DNA of 64,000 nt from Agelas oroides (taxonomy: Eukaryota > Porifera > Demospongiae > Agelasida > Agelasidae): contig OX422189.1 in the NCBI GenBank assembly GCA_949130485.1, positions 5,719,920 to 5,783,919 on the forward strand, given 5' to 3'. The first letter of the stretch is position 1. Each line of letters opens with the position of its first letter. Of the stretch, positions 23,148-35,030 are shown in pieces. Both the position numbers and the translations under genes were made by a program. The notes below the pieces were generated by a model. The model ran no database searches. It was not told where the DNA came from and worked only from the letters and a program-made list of their open reading frames with translations.

Positions 23148-23790
23148 GGTGGCGGGATACTATTCTGTGCGTACGCGCGCCGCGTAGCAATAAATTAAGA
23201 TACTGTAATTCCTAATTGAACGTATACATGCGCATGTGCTATTCATTTGAACTTTGAACTCGGCCGATACGGTAGTAGTTATCGAATTTTTTTGTAACCA
23301 AAAATAAAGTCGTGAAGACTGATTTACAACTAGCGAAGACAGTGAAACTACGCAAAAATACCATGCGAAGGGCGACTCGAAGCAGTTTTTTCGATATTGC
23401 CTCCCGTTGCAACGTTATATCCCGTTGTTTCAAGGAAATTTGGTAAGACAGCAAGTTTTTGTCATTCAAAACTTTCTATTTCGAGTACCATTTACCGTAG
23501 CGGCAAAAACGTTTCGAGCCGCCCTAGATTTTATTAATGCGCATCTCCTACAGCGAGATCAAGTCGCTAGCATACTTCGTACTGTAGATTTTTGGTTAAT
23601 AGTTTGCGGGGACACTCGTGTGCTTACTGTGGCTACAACGTGAGCTACTTCAACAATTTTTCCTGTACACATTCACTACCCTCCCTACTTCATATTCAGT
23701 AGGTTTTGTAGTGCTGGGATGAATTCTGTACGAATATATTTTGTATTGATATATTTCATAAACCACGCCCACCAGGACTATCCCGCCACC
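23148..23790. mobile_element. TTAA-flanked element, 643 bp (Kolobok- or piggyBac-like)
   Basis: Inverted ends GGTGGCGGGATA and TATCCCGCCACC are flanked by TTAA at 23144-23147 and 23791-23794. The TTAA target fits Kolobok or piggyBac; GG ends favour Kolobok. Internal frames of 76-78 codons match nothing known. Confidence 0.72.
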
Positions 23791-23846
23791 TTAATTGCGT
23801 GGGCGCGGTTTCTGTGGTCTCGTCCCCAGACAACTAGCCACGTGGT

Positions 23847-23985
23847 ACTGGTCAGACCAGGAGGCAATCGAAAGATCGTGCGCGTGCGAGAGCCGAAATG
23901 GAGCAGGGGCCACATGGTACTGGTCCGAGCAGGAGGCGATCGACGTGTGAAAAAGGTCGTGCGAGAGCCGAAATGGAGTAGGAGC
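23847..23985. repeat. Two-unit imperfect tandem repeat (~67 bp)
   Basis: Units share TGGTACTGGTC, CAGGAGGC(A/G)ATCGA and GAGAGCCGAAATGGAG. The 148-codon frame at 23719-24165 is built on it. 23986-24568 has only TCTCGTCCCCAG scraps. Confidence 0.55.
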
Positions 23986-24568
23986 AGTCCAAGCGTGATC
24001 GTGCTAGAGAGCGAAGACGGAAACAAAGGGACACAGCATCAGAAGAGAGTAAGGCAAAGGAGAAAGAGTCTGACAGATACTCGCACGACACTTCGCTCAC
24101 TTCCTGAAACTCTTCAGACGACCGCTTTGCCATCTTCATCGCTATATCTCGTCCCCAGCACCTAGCACCTACACGCTACACGTGGTTACAACGGATATCT
24201 ACTTGCATATTTCCGGATATTCTTCTGCGCGGGGCATACTCTGCGCATGCGTATTCCTAGTAATATCACAGAGCGAGCCCAGATGCCAGATCTACCACAG
24301 TTGCTACCGTACTTAGACCTCTGAAGCCTGTGGTCCGAAAATATATCAGTCCGAGAATAAATTTTTGCCTCTATAGTAAGTTCATGCGAAAATTTTACAA
24401 CGAGGTGCACTGGCGCTCACCGTGAAGTTGCACGTATACCCGTGTTACAGATTTGATTTACAAAGTTGGATGCCGCTCTGTCTTTCTTTGGCGGTCGATG
24501 CGCCCTTGCTTCCTTATTTCCTACATATGGTAAATAAGATCTACAATACCGCATATACATGTAATGCT

Positions 24569-24636
24569 TAGCCTCGTTCCCAGACTCTCCCCAGGAGGGA
24601 AGGACAAATCGAAAGGAGGGGAGAGCCTAGAGTCAT
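24569..24636. mobile_element. Truncated foldback-family relic
   Basis: TAGCCTCGTTCCCAGACTCT faces GGGGAGAGCCTAGAG; the outermost right end is gone. Confidence 0.45.
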
Positions 24637-24672
24637 TTTTGTAGCACAGATGGTAGTCTAAGAGTAGTGGGA

Positions 24673-25085
24673 AACTGTAAAAAGGTTTAGGTTACTTCAA
24701 CCATTTTTTGGTCACCTCAGTTGCATTCCTTTTGTGTGTGGAACATGTAACGTTCAAGGAGTGCTTACAATGTGAACAGAGTGTAGTTGAGAAGCTTCCC
24801 TCTTTCGTGAAGTTGGTATCTCCTTTCAGAAAGCCTATTAATCAGCATGTCTGGTGAGGTTTGTTGTTTCTTTGATCTTACACATCTGCCCCTGGAGAGT
24901 TCCTTGGTTGCATGGTTGTGGTAGAAATGCCAGGAATGTAGCCAAATAGGTCTTCTGAAAAAAGAGACTAGCTAATGTAGCTAAAGAAAAAGCTCCTCCA
25001 TAAACTTTCCTATTTGTTAGCATTTTGTGGTCACACTGATCCAACTGAGACAACCTAAAATGTGGTTAAAGTAACTTTTGCAGTG
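24673..25085. mobile_element. MITE with A(C)TG(T/C)AAAAAGG-type ends, ~410 bp
   Basis: The left end AACTGTAAAAAGGTTTAGG and the right end ...TTAAAGTAACTTTTGCAGTG are inverted relatives. The interior block CACATCTGCCCCTGGAG ... GTAGCCAAATAGGT recurs at 53166-53240. Related to the element at 50449-50899. Confidence 0.55.
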
Positions 25086-25476
25086 AAGTAATTTCAGTGT
25101 ATAAAACAAGCAACTTATGTCTTCTTTTGAACTCATAGGTAATTAAATGTGTAATTCTCCAGTATAGAAAGCTCCATACCACAACCTGCCTAGCTACATC
25201 AAAATGAGCAGTACACATGCTCTTCAGTTCTCCATATCTCACATACAGACACAGTATGTATACTAACTTAATTTGTAATGTCAGTAGTCAAATACTTACC
25301 ATGCAAATTTGTAGCCATATTTGCTAAAGTTAATCTTCATACTGAGCTAAAGCAGCTCTTTTGCTAACTAAGGTCAAGATGATAGATAGCTACATTCAGG
25401 ATAGATCACTCATTTAGATTGGACTAACTGAATTCCTGATTTCCTGGTGAGGAGTCACAAGACTGCATGCATGCAC

Positions 25477-25575
25477 TGTAAAAACAGATTGGTTGTTTTA
25501 ACTGCAGAGTGGTTACCCTGGTTACATGGTTTACTTTGGTATATACTAGAGGCTAATTGTATAAGACAACCAGTT
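25477..25575. repeat. Left end of a CACTG(C/T)AAAAAC repeat
   Basis: GCACTGTAAAAACAG, TTGTTTTAACTGCAGAGTGG and AGGCTAATTGTATAAG parallel 1563-1690. 25086-25476 and 25576-26044 show no gene. Confidence 0.45.
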
Positions 25576-26044
25576 TGCTGATGTTGTGACTTGAACATGC
25601 ACATAGACTGCGAGTATTCTTCTGCACTGTTGACAGTTTTACAACCAAACAGACAGCTGGGACCAATAGTCCAGTCATTTTATGGTTTGACCTTAAACAA
25701 ATTACAGCACAAATGCTCTCAACTGTTTCTGGTACAGAAAAATGTGCTCTATAACATACTAAAAGTCTCGAGGAATCTCATGGGGGGAAAGTATAGAAAA
25801 TTGACCTCAACCGAATGCATTTTTTAGGTCAATTTGTATACATAATTAATGTATGCATGCATGGATTCTAGCTTACAAAACAAGATTCAGAGCATCAAAA
25901 CCTCTTTTTAAAATATAATATTGGTCAAAATAATATACTTTCAATAATGAAATCATCTAGCAGTGATGTATTGTGATAAAAAATTACAATTACTCAGTAT
26001 CGTCATCTATATCATCTTCATCCTCATGTATGGGGTTGTTTGAG

Positions 26045-27166
26045 TTATATAGTGCAGCCTGACCCTCTGCAGTTGCCACAAGCAGGAGAACATTTCACAT
26101 TGTGTTTCTTGCATGTGTACCTCATACTGCTGCATGCAGTGTGACAGTTACACCTGATCATTTTCAGGAGTTCATCTGGAGCTAGTGGCAAGTCGGTGAG
26201 TACTGGCATAAGTTTTCCATCACTCTTCTTCCATCCCCATTCCAGAGGCCTAATTTCGTCACCACTACCTTTCCACTCCAATATTTGGAAGTAAACTCGG
26301 AGGCTGTGGTATTTTGCAGCAGCTTAAATGGGTGGCAGGGTTTGTGGATGAATGCAGGAAGCGTTCGTAGAAACTTTTTCATAGAAACATTTATAGCGCA
26401 GAGAGTCGAGTGATTCCCCGGGTGTCTCATTATACAAAATTACCAATGCTTGTTCTCCTGCAGTGGAGATTTCCTTGGGGGTAGCTGACTCTGTAGCAAA
26501 CACCTTGGCTTGTTCTCAAAAGTGTCGACTCGATTTGAACTTCTTGAGAGAAGTGCCCTTTCCAATGCCATACAGGTGTGAGGTAGTATCATATCCAAGG
26601 ACTGCATGCAGAAAGAGGATGTTGCTGCATATTTCAGGACCTAGTTGCTCCTTGACAGCCTTGATGTTCCACACTTTGGGCTTCTTCGTATTTTTCTTGG
26701 GCTCTGGTCGAAAAAATATGTTATGAGAATCCAAGCTGGCGTGACAACACAACAAAATGAGTAGATCTGTGTCCTCACCAACCAGTGCAGTGTCCATTAA
26801 TGTGGCCGATTCCACCGCTTTCTGTACAATGAACACATCTGCATCTCCTGGGAGCATGGTACACTTTGCATTTCTTCTCCAGGTAGTTGCCAAGCATGTT
26901 GATGAACTGCTGCTTGTTGGTATACTGTTTGCCAGAAAATTCACTTTCTTCATGGTGAGTTTCATATCCTCAGTGAATGTGACAGCTACCCCAGCTTCCC
27001 CTTTGGCTTGTCTTTGATGTACCATGTCCTTTGTTGATGATTCACCATAGCCATCAAAGACGACAATTGCTTCACCATACTTCTTCACCATGTAATCTGT
27101 GTACCCTGTACATATCTCTCTGTAAGTGGCCCCCATGTCCATGGTATGCGCTGGAGAAGGAAACAC
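26045..27166 (-). pseudogene. PIN-like nuclease domain plus Cys-rich tail, multi-copy family, broken
   Basis: The largest open piece (216 codons, 27166-26516) has IVVFDGYGESSTKD near its start, LPGDADVFIVQKAVESA, then LVGEDTDLLILLCCHA and HAVLGYDTTS. The acidic residues in VFDGY, GDAD and EDTD resemble the metal-binding layout of PIN/FEN-type nucleases. The tail at 26130-26045 is a dense Cys motif, IRCNCHTACSS...CSPACGNCRG. This pairing is familiar from high-copy unannotated families in cnidarians, sponges and aphids and is probably transposon-borne. The frame is interrupted about twice, so this copy is dead. Neither function nor element family is established. Confidence 0.6.
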
Positions 27167-28907
27167 AGCAGCTGCCGCATACCATTGTCGTTACCAATAC
27201 AGTGCAGCCTCACTGAGCTACAAGTCACTTGGACACTTCAGTGAAGTGTGCACTTAGCTACTGGCTTGCTGCACTACAGCACATTCCATGCGTCCACAGC
27301 ACTTTTGATGGCAACGGCACTTCTTTACAATATTGACCAACGTCTCTCAATAGGCTTTGCATGGTGTTCTTAGCTCCTACACAACTCAGATACAGATACA
27401 CAATAGTAGCATGGCCATCTTCTGCCCAGCAAGTTCCCTTTGTTTATCATCTCGCCTCTAGCTACATCCGTTGTAGGTCTTAGACATACATTAGTGTTCA
27501 TGCAGTAGCAAGTAAGCTTCACTGCACTCGACATGCAATGGCTATGCTTATTGTTAGAAGCTGGATTGTGCACCTAACTCAGATTCTCTGTTCCCTGTTC
27601 CACTTTTGCTCCAATCTAGCCAGACTTCCATACTATGTGTACCTAGTGGGTTAGCTTAATGACTTCTTTATGGCAGGACAAGCTGATTTGTCCACCTGCA
27701 TTCAAGTCACTGTTTTCTTTCCAAAAGAAAAAGAAAACATTAGCTAGAAACATTTTCTAGCTCGTTCAGTGTGATGGTTGGCCATTTGTGTGAGTAAAGC
27801 TTGCTGAAGTGGGCTTGAATGTTTGTGAATGTGCTGGAAAGGTAGAGAGCCATCCTTGAAGATGGGTGTCATCACACAGTTGTCTGGCAAAGGTACTGTA
27901 GAAAGCTGACTTTTCGGGCTTGTAAGCCCACCCATTTTTATGCTAGCGAGAATGTGTGTAACTTGGCTCCATTCTAGGGGCTATGACAGGGAGTAGGTTT
28001 GTGGACATAACTCCCTGGCCTGGAGATGAGTGGGAAAAAACATACCTAGTTTTGTAGGGGGTGAGTTGAGCTTTCTGAACTGGGCTCAGTTTTGGTTGGT
28101 TTGAGTGGGGGTGTGGCTATGTTGGTTGAAAGCCAACATAGCAAAATTGTTGTTTTTGAGGTCAAATGTGTGTTTTGGCCTGTAGACTGGGATTGAAGTG
28201 GTCCCAGGACAAATCCATACGTAAAGTTTTTATTTGTTTTGTCTGTGTGTTGATGATGTGGTCAGACTGGGGGTGGAGCCTTGGAGAGGGTGCAAATTGT
28301 TTTTAGCTGAGAGACTAAAAATTAAGGTAGAGAAAGCAGTTTGGTGCTAACTTTTTGTGAATCTTGCCTACACTTTGACTTTACCCAGCCCATTCATCCA
28401 TCCACATGACTCGGAAATTTGTGATTTAAGGTTGTCCTACCTAACTAGTAACTAGGAATACGCATAGCACATGCGTATGATACCTCGTGCCGCGCATTGC
28501 GCATGCGGGCGGGGTGCGCGCAGCAATTGTCAGAAATTTTACACTGCTGGTTTAGTCAATTTAGTGGGAGCCAAAAGAACAATACCTGGCTTGATGAGAG
28601 TCTCCAGTACGTGCTTTCTACTTTAAAACTCTTTGTTGTTCTTTTCTTGCTCTCTTGGCTTCTACGGTGGGCTGACTTCTTTGCCTTTTGTTTTTTCTCA
28701 GAGTCCCCAGCCGTCGGCTGCGTTCAGCACTCGTTTATGCACTTCGCTCCGCAAAATACGTAACCAGATATTATAGTGCCAGTAGATGGATGCATAATTA
28801 TAATTTGCAAGCAGACAAGTGTCTTAATGAAGCTTGCTAAAATTGTGAGGGTGAAAGACTGATGAATAGTAATTTATATGTTTGTGCACTGAACTATGAA
28901 ATTGCAC
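27167..28907. other. No gene recognised
   Basis: GT-rich 27950-28330 lacks long frames. 28440-28520 is a CpG-rich spike around CGCATTGCGCATGCGGG. No repeats with matching ends were found. Confidence 0.4.
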
Positions 28908-29182
28908 ACTGACAGGCCTTGCTAAACTTACTGGAAGTGGCATTAGCTATGTACATACCTGTGCTGTCATAGGCCTTAACAATAATTATCTCTGCATTCA
29001 TTTACACATACAGATAATATTGTTTAGTATTGCAATATTGCTTACATTCTTACACTTCAAGGGCTGGCACATAGCTGTGATAAAAATACTACCATCCAGG
29101 AAAGTCCCAAATAGACTGCTAAATTTGTTTACTGTACCACACACAAGACTAAATTATGCTTTGTTTATATTGCAGGTACACT
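28908..29182. repeat. Diverged single copy of the foldback arm at 46156-46440
   Basis: Shares GGAAGTGGCATTA, ACATACCTGTGCTGTCATAG, AAAAATACTACCAT and ACACAAGAC in the same order as the left arm of the 46.1-46.9 kb foldback, but has no inverted partner and no 39-bp array. It looks like the pre-foldback form of the repeat. Confidence 0.6.
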
Positions 29183-30221
29183 TGGTATTGGCAGTAATTA
29201 CCCCGCATGTGCGTACACAAAGGGGTTTTAAATTAAGCAATCAGTTTTGTCTGTCGGTTGACTGCAGACCCAGGCAATAAATCATTGCAGCACTTCGTAA
29301 AATCTTCTCAAACCATACTGACTCATTCTAAAGAATATTTTGGGTGTGAAAAAAATATGCAATTCTTAAATACATGACCAAATGTTCACTCCAGAAGGTT
29401 GAACTGCCACCATTTGTATGGCTTTACTACACACTTTTATTACATGTTTCTTTGCTCTCCTACAGCTTCCTAGTTTTTTTTTTAAAGCAGTATTCAGCAC
29501 AAAGATGTCATGTATAAAGATGCTATATTCTGACTTGATGCTAAGAAAATTATTAAAATTCTTCCTAGGTGCCATATGCTGACATATGTAAACACTGAGT
29601 ATAGGTCTGAGAACAGGGCTAGCTTTCTTGGGTAACCTTTCTTTTTGTTTAATTGGCGATAAAATGTGGAAGCAGACAAGCTGTGTAATGATAATGTGAC
29701 TTCCTTATTTCTGACATCTTGCATTCACAGAGGCTTGTATTGTTATCATAGACCTTGCATACAAAAATTCACACAGACGTACTGTACCAGGGCAATACAC
29801 TGATATTAGTATATTAGGCATCTTATATGAGGAAGCAATTTGGGTGTATAAAATTGATGCAAACAAACCACTTGAATTAATGTACTTCAAGACTAAATTA
29901 AGTGATGCTTTGTCTACTGGACATTGCACAATTAGGATTGGCACATAATTCTGGTCAAAGTACATGAGAATACATGTCCCATAGTACTTTGCAAGAAAGT
30001 ACACAAGTACACGAAATACAATCTTGGTGCATTTGTTTACTGTTTTCATTGGTGTATTTTTTAGCACTGTATGCACATACAGTGTATTATGGTATACTTA
30101 TGAATCAATGTGTACATATACTGTACTGTTTGACTCCAGCATTCATGCAGTACTCACTGATGCCATTCTCACTGCCAAAACAGCTACTGCAGAGCTAGCT
30201 CCTTATTCATATTCTACAGTG
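29183..30221. other. No gene recognised
   Basis: AT-rich; the frames at 29705-30076 and 30024-30227 have no domain. The left edge of the duplicated array lies near 30222. Confidence 0.4.
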
Positions 30222-30836
30222 GTGTAGAGATAGCATAACTATGTATCTAAAATACAACTGATTTTAAATAGTATTCACAACAGTGAATAATTCCTTTCAC
30301 CTGCTTACTTGCTTATTTGCATGCCTTTATGTTTCAGGACTACAATAAGTGAATCAAGTGATCATGAGAGGTGGCACACCCCTCTCTTTAACCTAAACCC
30401 TCCCATTATCTACTATTGATCATTCTGTTCAACAATAGTAAGCTCCCACTACAGGAAATGAACTACTAATTATAAGTATTGAACAGAGAACTAAAGGAGA
30501 ACCCCAAGACACAGCTAGCTGAAATTGATCATCCCCCATCACAAGCTTGAATGAAAATGCACCCATTTGCAAACTCGACAAAAGCTGGAAGCTATATGTA
30601 GTTACTGTTGTTTCTAGTTGTCATTAGCTACCATACGTGTACCATCTTGGCATCTGAGGTTCAAAATATTTTGTTGTGAGCAGTACATATGTTTATAACT
30701 CAGCTCCAGAGTTACATAAATGGTGTACAGTACATTTACTTTCAGCAAAAGTAAGTGTACAGACTGTACACATCAAGTCAATTATTCCACAAGTACAAAA
30801 CGTGGAGACAATATAATCATGTTCTCCACAGTTATG

Positions 30837-32771
30837 TTAAAGGTTAGCTCTACGTTGCTGACTGTTCCCACATGCAGGAAAAGTCTCAGTCTCAATATCT
30901 TGATAACAATTGTCTGAATCGTCTCCTTCACCACCAACAAGGAGTGGCTTGTGTTCCTCTTCACTTCCATATTCTTCTGGGTGTAGGAGTCTGTCCGGTT
31001 CTTGTGACTGCAGGGCTGGATATTCTGTATGTTTCTTACACATGTGAAGAGCCTTTGTCCATGTCAGCAGTTTGTATGTTACATAAACAATGAAGTATAT
31101 CAAAGGTACAGTAGCAAGCACACCCAAAAGTTGAAAGGGAACAGGAGCAATGTATCGTGCATACATATTACAGAATAGTGCAAAGGCTATGAGAGTAAAC
31201 ACAGCGGAGTCCCAAACATTAAGCCAAAACTTGTCTTTGTAAGGACAAAAAAGGAGAAAAACTAGTGCTGCAATGACCAGGCATGCAATGGATACCATCT
31301 CATCATACACGCCAAATACACTGCCACCATACATTGCAAGCAGAAGCACTATTCGAAGAACAAGGTAAAGTCCTGCAAAGTACCGACAGTCCCTTGTACC
31401 ATTAGTACCATTCTTGTAGCAACCCTGGAAGACATCAGCAAATGCATGCAGAGCAAGCCACGTGCTACCACAGCACCCAAGACACTTCTGAAAAGGTTTA
31501 GTTGGATACAGTAACAGAACAAGTGCAGGAAAGAAGATAAAGATACAAAGGACAATGATTGCAAGGAGGGCAAATGGAAGATGTTTGTCACCAAACCATT
31601 CAAGTGATGGGTCATGGTACACCCTCCTGGGTGGGTCAAGTACTCCTCCAGTTGGGACATACAGCTGTGTGTAGCTCAGGAGCTGAAGTGATACGAATAA
31701 GATCTTGGAGTAGGAAAGAAGAAGAAATGCAGCAAATGTATGAACAAGTGAAGCTATGGGGTCCCACTGTCTTCCCCACCTTCGTTTACAGCTGCTGAAA
31801 CATTTACAAAATACTCTCCACAAACAAACCATGACTCGGCAGTCTCTAGCATGTAACTGCACACATATGTATGCAACAACAGTTAACAACAAAGGGTAGA
31901 AAGCTACAGTATACTCAAGGGCAACAACATGAAGTGGACTAATCTGATCACTAGCACAAAATGGAGGAATGAGATAGCGAAAAAAGTCCAGATTCCAGAT
32001 ACCATATATCGTGCTAAGTGTCAACACAACTACATGGAAAATTACTGACATGCTTTCAAAAGTGATCGACCAAGTTATAGCACTGACTACTAACTGACAT
32101 GCAAATATGTATGCATTCAGTGGTCCAGAAGTAATACGAACTTGAAACATAAGCATGAAGAGGAAAAGTAAGGTAGTGGGGAAAGTAGCAAAGAACACGT
32201 ACAGTGTCCAACCAAGGCCACTGCTCATGCAGGGAAGACATGGCATTGAATAAGAAAAGATGGTAGTTCCCAGATCCTCCTGGCATTGGCTACACATTAC
32301 TCCAGTGCGATTCAACCTACCACACAGAAACTCATTCAATTCAGAAGCATTTCGCGGGGGTTTTACGTATACATATTCATCACCTTCTTGGTTGACAAAA
32401 GGACATCCACCGACAAAGACAACATCTTCTTCTTCATTATAGTCCATGCAGTTTCCTGTCAGTAGCAGAGTCTGTTTTGTATTTAAATCACACAGCACTG
32501 TCCTTCCAGGAAGGTGTATCGGTTCACCACATTTGCAGTGGTTTGAGTTGCTGGTGACAGGAATGAACCATGATGGACAGCCATGATTGATTGGTTTCTC
32601 CCCGTCCAATTGAACAGCATTTCGTATCATTTCTTGCTGGCCATTAAAGCATTCAAGGCAGCCACAAAGAAAGGCACCAAACAGCAAGATACTTTTGACG
32701 CTCACGGCCATGAACATGGTAAACAACATTGAAACCCAAATTCTTGGTACGATTCTCAGGAGTGAGCCCAT
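30837..32771 (-). CDS. ~10-TM receptor-like membrane protein, copy 1 (644 aa)
   Basis: Intact single exon. The ATG at 32711 (residue 21, directly before the hydrophobic MAVSVKSILLF) is a more likely start than 32771, since the other copies begin at this point. Parts: signal peptide about 21-44; Cys-rich ectodomain 45-187 (GCPSWF, HCKCGEP, GNCMDYNEE, NRTGVMCSQC, CLPCMSS); about ten hydrophobic segments near 188-210, 217-237, 243-268, 283-305, 338-366, 399-423, 463-485, 491-510, 515-540 and 544-569; and a 75-residue tail. LSYSKILFVSLQLLSYT and GDKHLPF are landmarks of a receptor-like family common in sponges, cnidarians and choanoflagellates, of unknown function. The tail has an E-x-x-x-L-L sorting-type motif (E606-L611). 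Confidence 0.85.
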   Translation of the reverse strand: MGSLLRIVPRIWVSMLFTMFMAVSVKSILLFGAFLCGCLECFNGQQEMIRNAVQLDGEKPINHGCPSWFIPVTSNSNHCKCGEPIHLPGRTVLCDLNTKQTLLLTGNCMDYNEEEDVVFVGGCPFVNQEGDEYVYVKPPRNASELNEFLCGRLNRTGVMCSQCQEDLGTTIFSYSMPCLPCMSSGLGWTLYVFFATFPTTLLFLFMLMFQVRITSGPLNAYIFACQLVVSAITWSITFESMSVIFHVVVLTLSTIYGIWNLDFFRYLIPPFCASDQISPLHVVALEYTVAFYPLLLTVVAYICVQLHARDCRVMVCLWRVFCKCFSSCKRRWGRQWDPIASLVHTFAAFLLLSYSKILFVSLQLLSYTQLYVPTGGVLDPPRRVYHDPSLEWFGDKHLPFALLAIIVLCIFIFFPALVLLLYPTKPFQKCLGCCGSTWLALHAFADVFQGCYKNGTNGTRDCRYFAGLYLVLRIVLLLAMYGGSVFGVYDEMVSIACLVIAALVFLLFCPYKDKFWLNVWDSAVFTLIAFALFCNMYARYIAPVPFQLLGVLATVPLIYFIVYVTYKLLTWTKALHMCKKHTEYPALQSQEPDRLLHPEEYGSEEEHKPLLVGGEGDDSDNCYQDIETETFPACGNSQQRRANL

Positions 32772-33807
32772 GCCACAGAGTGCGCTTTTACGCGGAGGTA
32801 TTTCCGCGATAACAGGAAGTTCAGCTCACTTTTCTTGGGTGGGATGCTCGCAAGGGTGGTTGGCTCGCAGGGGTGGTTGACTGACTTCATCGAATTGCCG
32901 GTGAAACGAATGGCCTTGCATACCGAAGCATGTGTTAGATGGACCAATATCACCAGTGCATGGATGTTGTCCAATGTTGTAGACATTTATATACTAGCAA
33001 ATAGTGTCTGCATGGAAGGACATCCGTTTATTGTACTGGTATGAGACACAGGTACGGCTTATTTAGTCAGCTCCAGCGAGCAGTAGACCACTGTAGTCAT
33101 GAACTTGGTGGAAAATTTATATTGCCTATGTAACCTAACTGCCTTGTAACAACTTGCTGGCCTATACGGATGTAGTATTTGTAAGTAGTGATTGTAGTCA
33201 GCAGTGTGTGTACCTCTTTTCCACCCACACAGTGTAGAACTCTTCTCTATCTCTCAGTGAGTTAGCTGTGTGAACCGTGTATTATGCCCCGGCCGGGAAA
33301 CTGGAAAAAAGTATTTTTGATGAAGCAATAAGTAAGTTGGTGACCTTGTTTAGTACTAAGTTCTTGATGCAGTTATATAGACTGTTACATCAGTTTGTTA
33401 GCATTGAGCTTGGAAAAACATATATCCACTGGCTACTTCCATGGTATTGAAATACTGATCACATCTACTGAAGTGTCATGTATGGCTTATATAGTCTTAT
33501 GCATTCTACAACAGCATAATTATATGTAATAGCAAGACATGCACGGATTAGCTCCTCATGAATGTATAGACTCTATAATTATGCTTTCTAAAAATGAGGC
33601 TAACACTAAATAGACCTCTGTCTGTGAATACCTAAATTATTCACAAAGGAGTGCGTACATCGTCAATACATGTAACATAAATCATGAGAATGGTGTCGGT
33701 TTGCTTTGGCCCAAGTGATGTTTCTGAGTGGGAGAAATTCAGAATGCAACAATCAGTACTTTGGTGTTTGGAATTGTAACCATTTGGCTCTCTGTCTGCT
33801 ACAGGTA

Positions 33808-34020
33808 GTGTACACCTGAAGGAACCCTTGTCTTCCTCTTTGTAGGATTATTGTCACACTGAAATGGTGGTGTGTTGCTTTTACCTGGGTTGGTGGTGGC
33901 CACTAGAGGGAACATATCAGTGCATTGTAGCTTCTGTGCTGGGATTCTATGACTGGTGCCGGCCAGCCTGATATGTCTTCAGCAAGCCGTGTTGCATTGA
34001 TTCAGTTTTCCCTTGAAGAG
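33808..34020 (-). pseudogene. Relic of ALMS-gene large exon in unit 1
   Basis: The minus strand aligns to 62581-62760 of the intact gene (CCTCTTTGTAGGATTATTGTC, AATGGTGGTGT, TGACTGGTGCCGGCC). It is full of stops. It lies 3' of the relic exon at 34555, so exon order is scrambled relative to the intact gene. Confidence 0.55.
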
Positions 34021-34554
34021 TGAAAGTGATTACATAAAGTACACAGTTATGCATTTCAAGCAGGATAAAACATACCATAACTTTAGCAGGGTAAAGTAAC
34101 AAACACACCATAAGTAACTTTAGTGTTTAGAACCGCGACCTTTAGGAGAAGGCTGGAAGTACATTGCATGTAGCTATAAGAGGGTTTCATAGGAATGAAA
34201 ATGATTCAGCGAAACTGAGGAACACATTTATCTATTAAGCTTGAAATGTTCAGATCTGTCAGTGAAAGAAATAGGAAAGAATTCGTAAAAAAAGAAAAAC
34301 AAAAACATGATTAAGACTCAGTAACACTGATCAGTTTGGCCATTTGTGATGAAATTCTGTCTTGCCATATTTATCAATGCTCTTACTTCTTTCTGACATG
34401 TGTTTGCTTTGGACCTGCATTTTTGTGATTACAACAATCTTGAGCTATCACTGAGTCCTATAGATTTTGAGTGCCAAAAATCTGTAAGTGAAAACATATT
34501 TACCCCATTAGCTATAAAGGGTGGAAAATTGTATCTATGTAACTATTTGGGTAC

Positions 34555-34974
34555 CTCCTGGTACTCTTTGACTCTCTCTCTGTTGGTAGCATACACCTTG
34601 GCTCTTGTGTCTTCTTCACGTTTCTTGCGTACCTCAGGCAGCCGGTTGTAGAATCTAAGGCAAGGATGGACTATGAGAGTAAGTGTCTATTTGCATTAGG
34701 ACTTCACACTGCTAGTAAGAAAGATCCTCTTCAACTTTAGCAGCATAAAAGAGCACCCATGCGCAAACTATATAGCTGAATTGTCAACATGCAGCTACAA
34801 GGCTATAAAATAACTATACCTGAAATAATATGAGTTTTAGTTTAGTCAAACTAAAGAATGATATTAATATCTACAGATAACAAAGTGACTTCTACCTTAA
34901 ATTTCTCTCCTTCATTTCCCGGGCTTTGATCTTCTCTCTCTTCTGAGGTGACAGTACAGGTTTCACTGTGAGAG
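34555..34974 (-). pseudogene. Relic 3' exons of the ALMS-motif gene, unit 1
   Basis: Exon B (34974-34896) reads LTVKPVLSPQKREKIKARE...; exon C (34654-34555) reads FYNRLPEVRKKREEDTR... to EYQE. Both keep splice sites and open frames but lack the preceding large exon in order. They equal the C-terminal half of the ALMS motif. Confidence 0.75.
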
Positions 34975-35030
34975 CTGAGTGTGCATATAAAACTTACATG
35001 TAGTTTGGATCACCACATTTACAATAGTCT

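Noticed and set aside
23719-24165. 148-codon plus frame rich in arginine
   Set aside because: Built on a two-unit tandem repeat; no recognisable domain or splice context.
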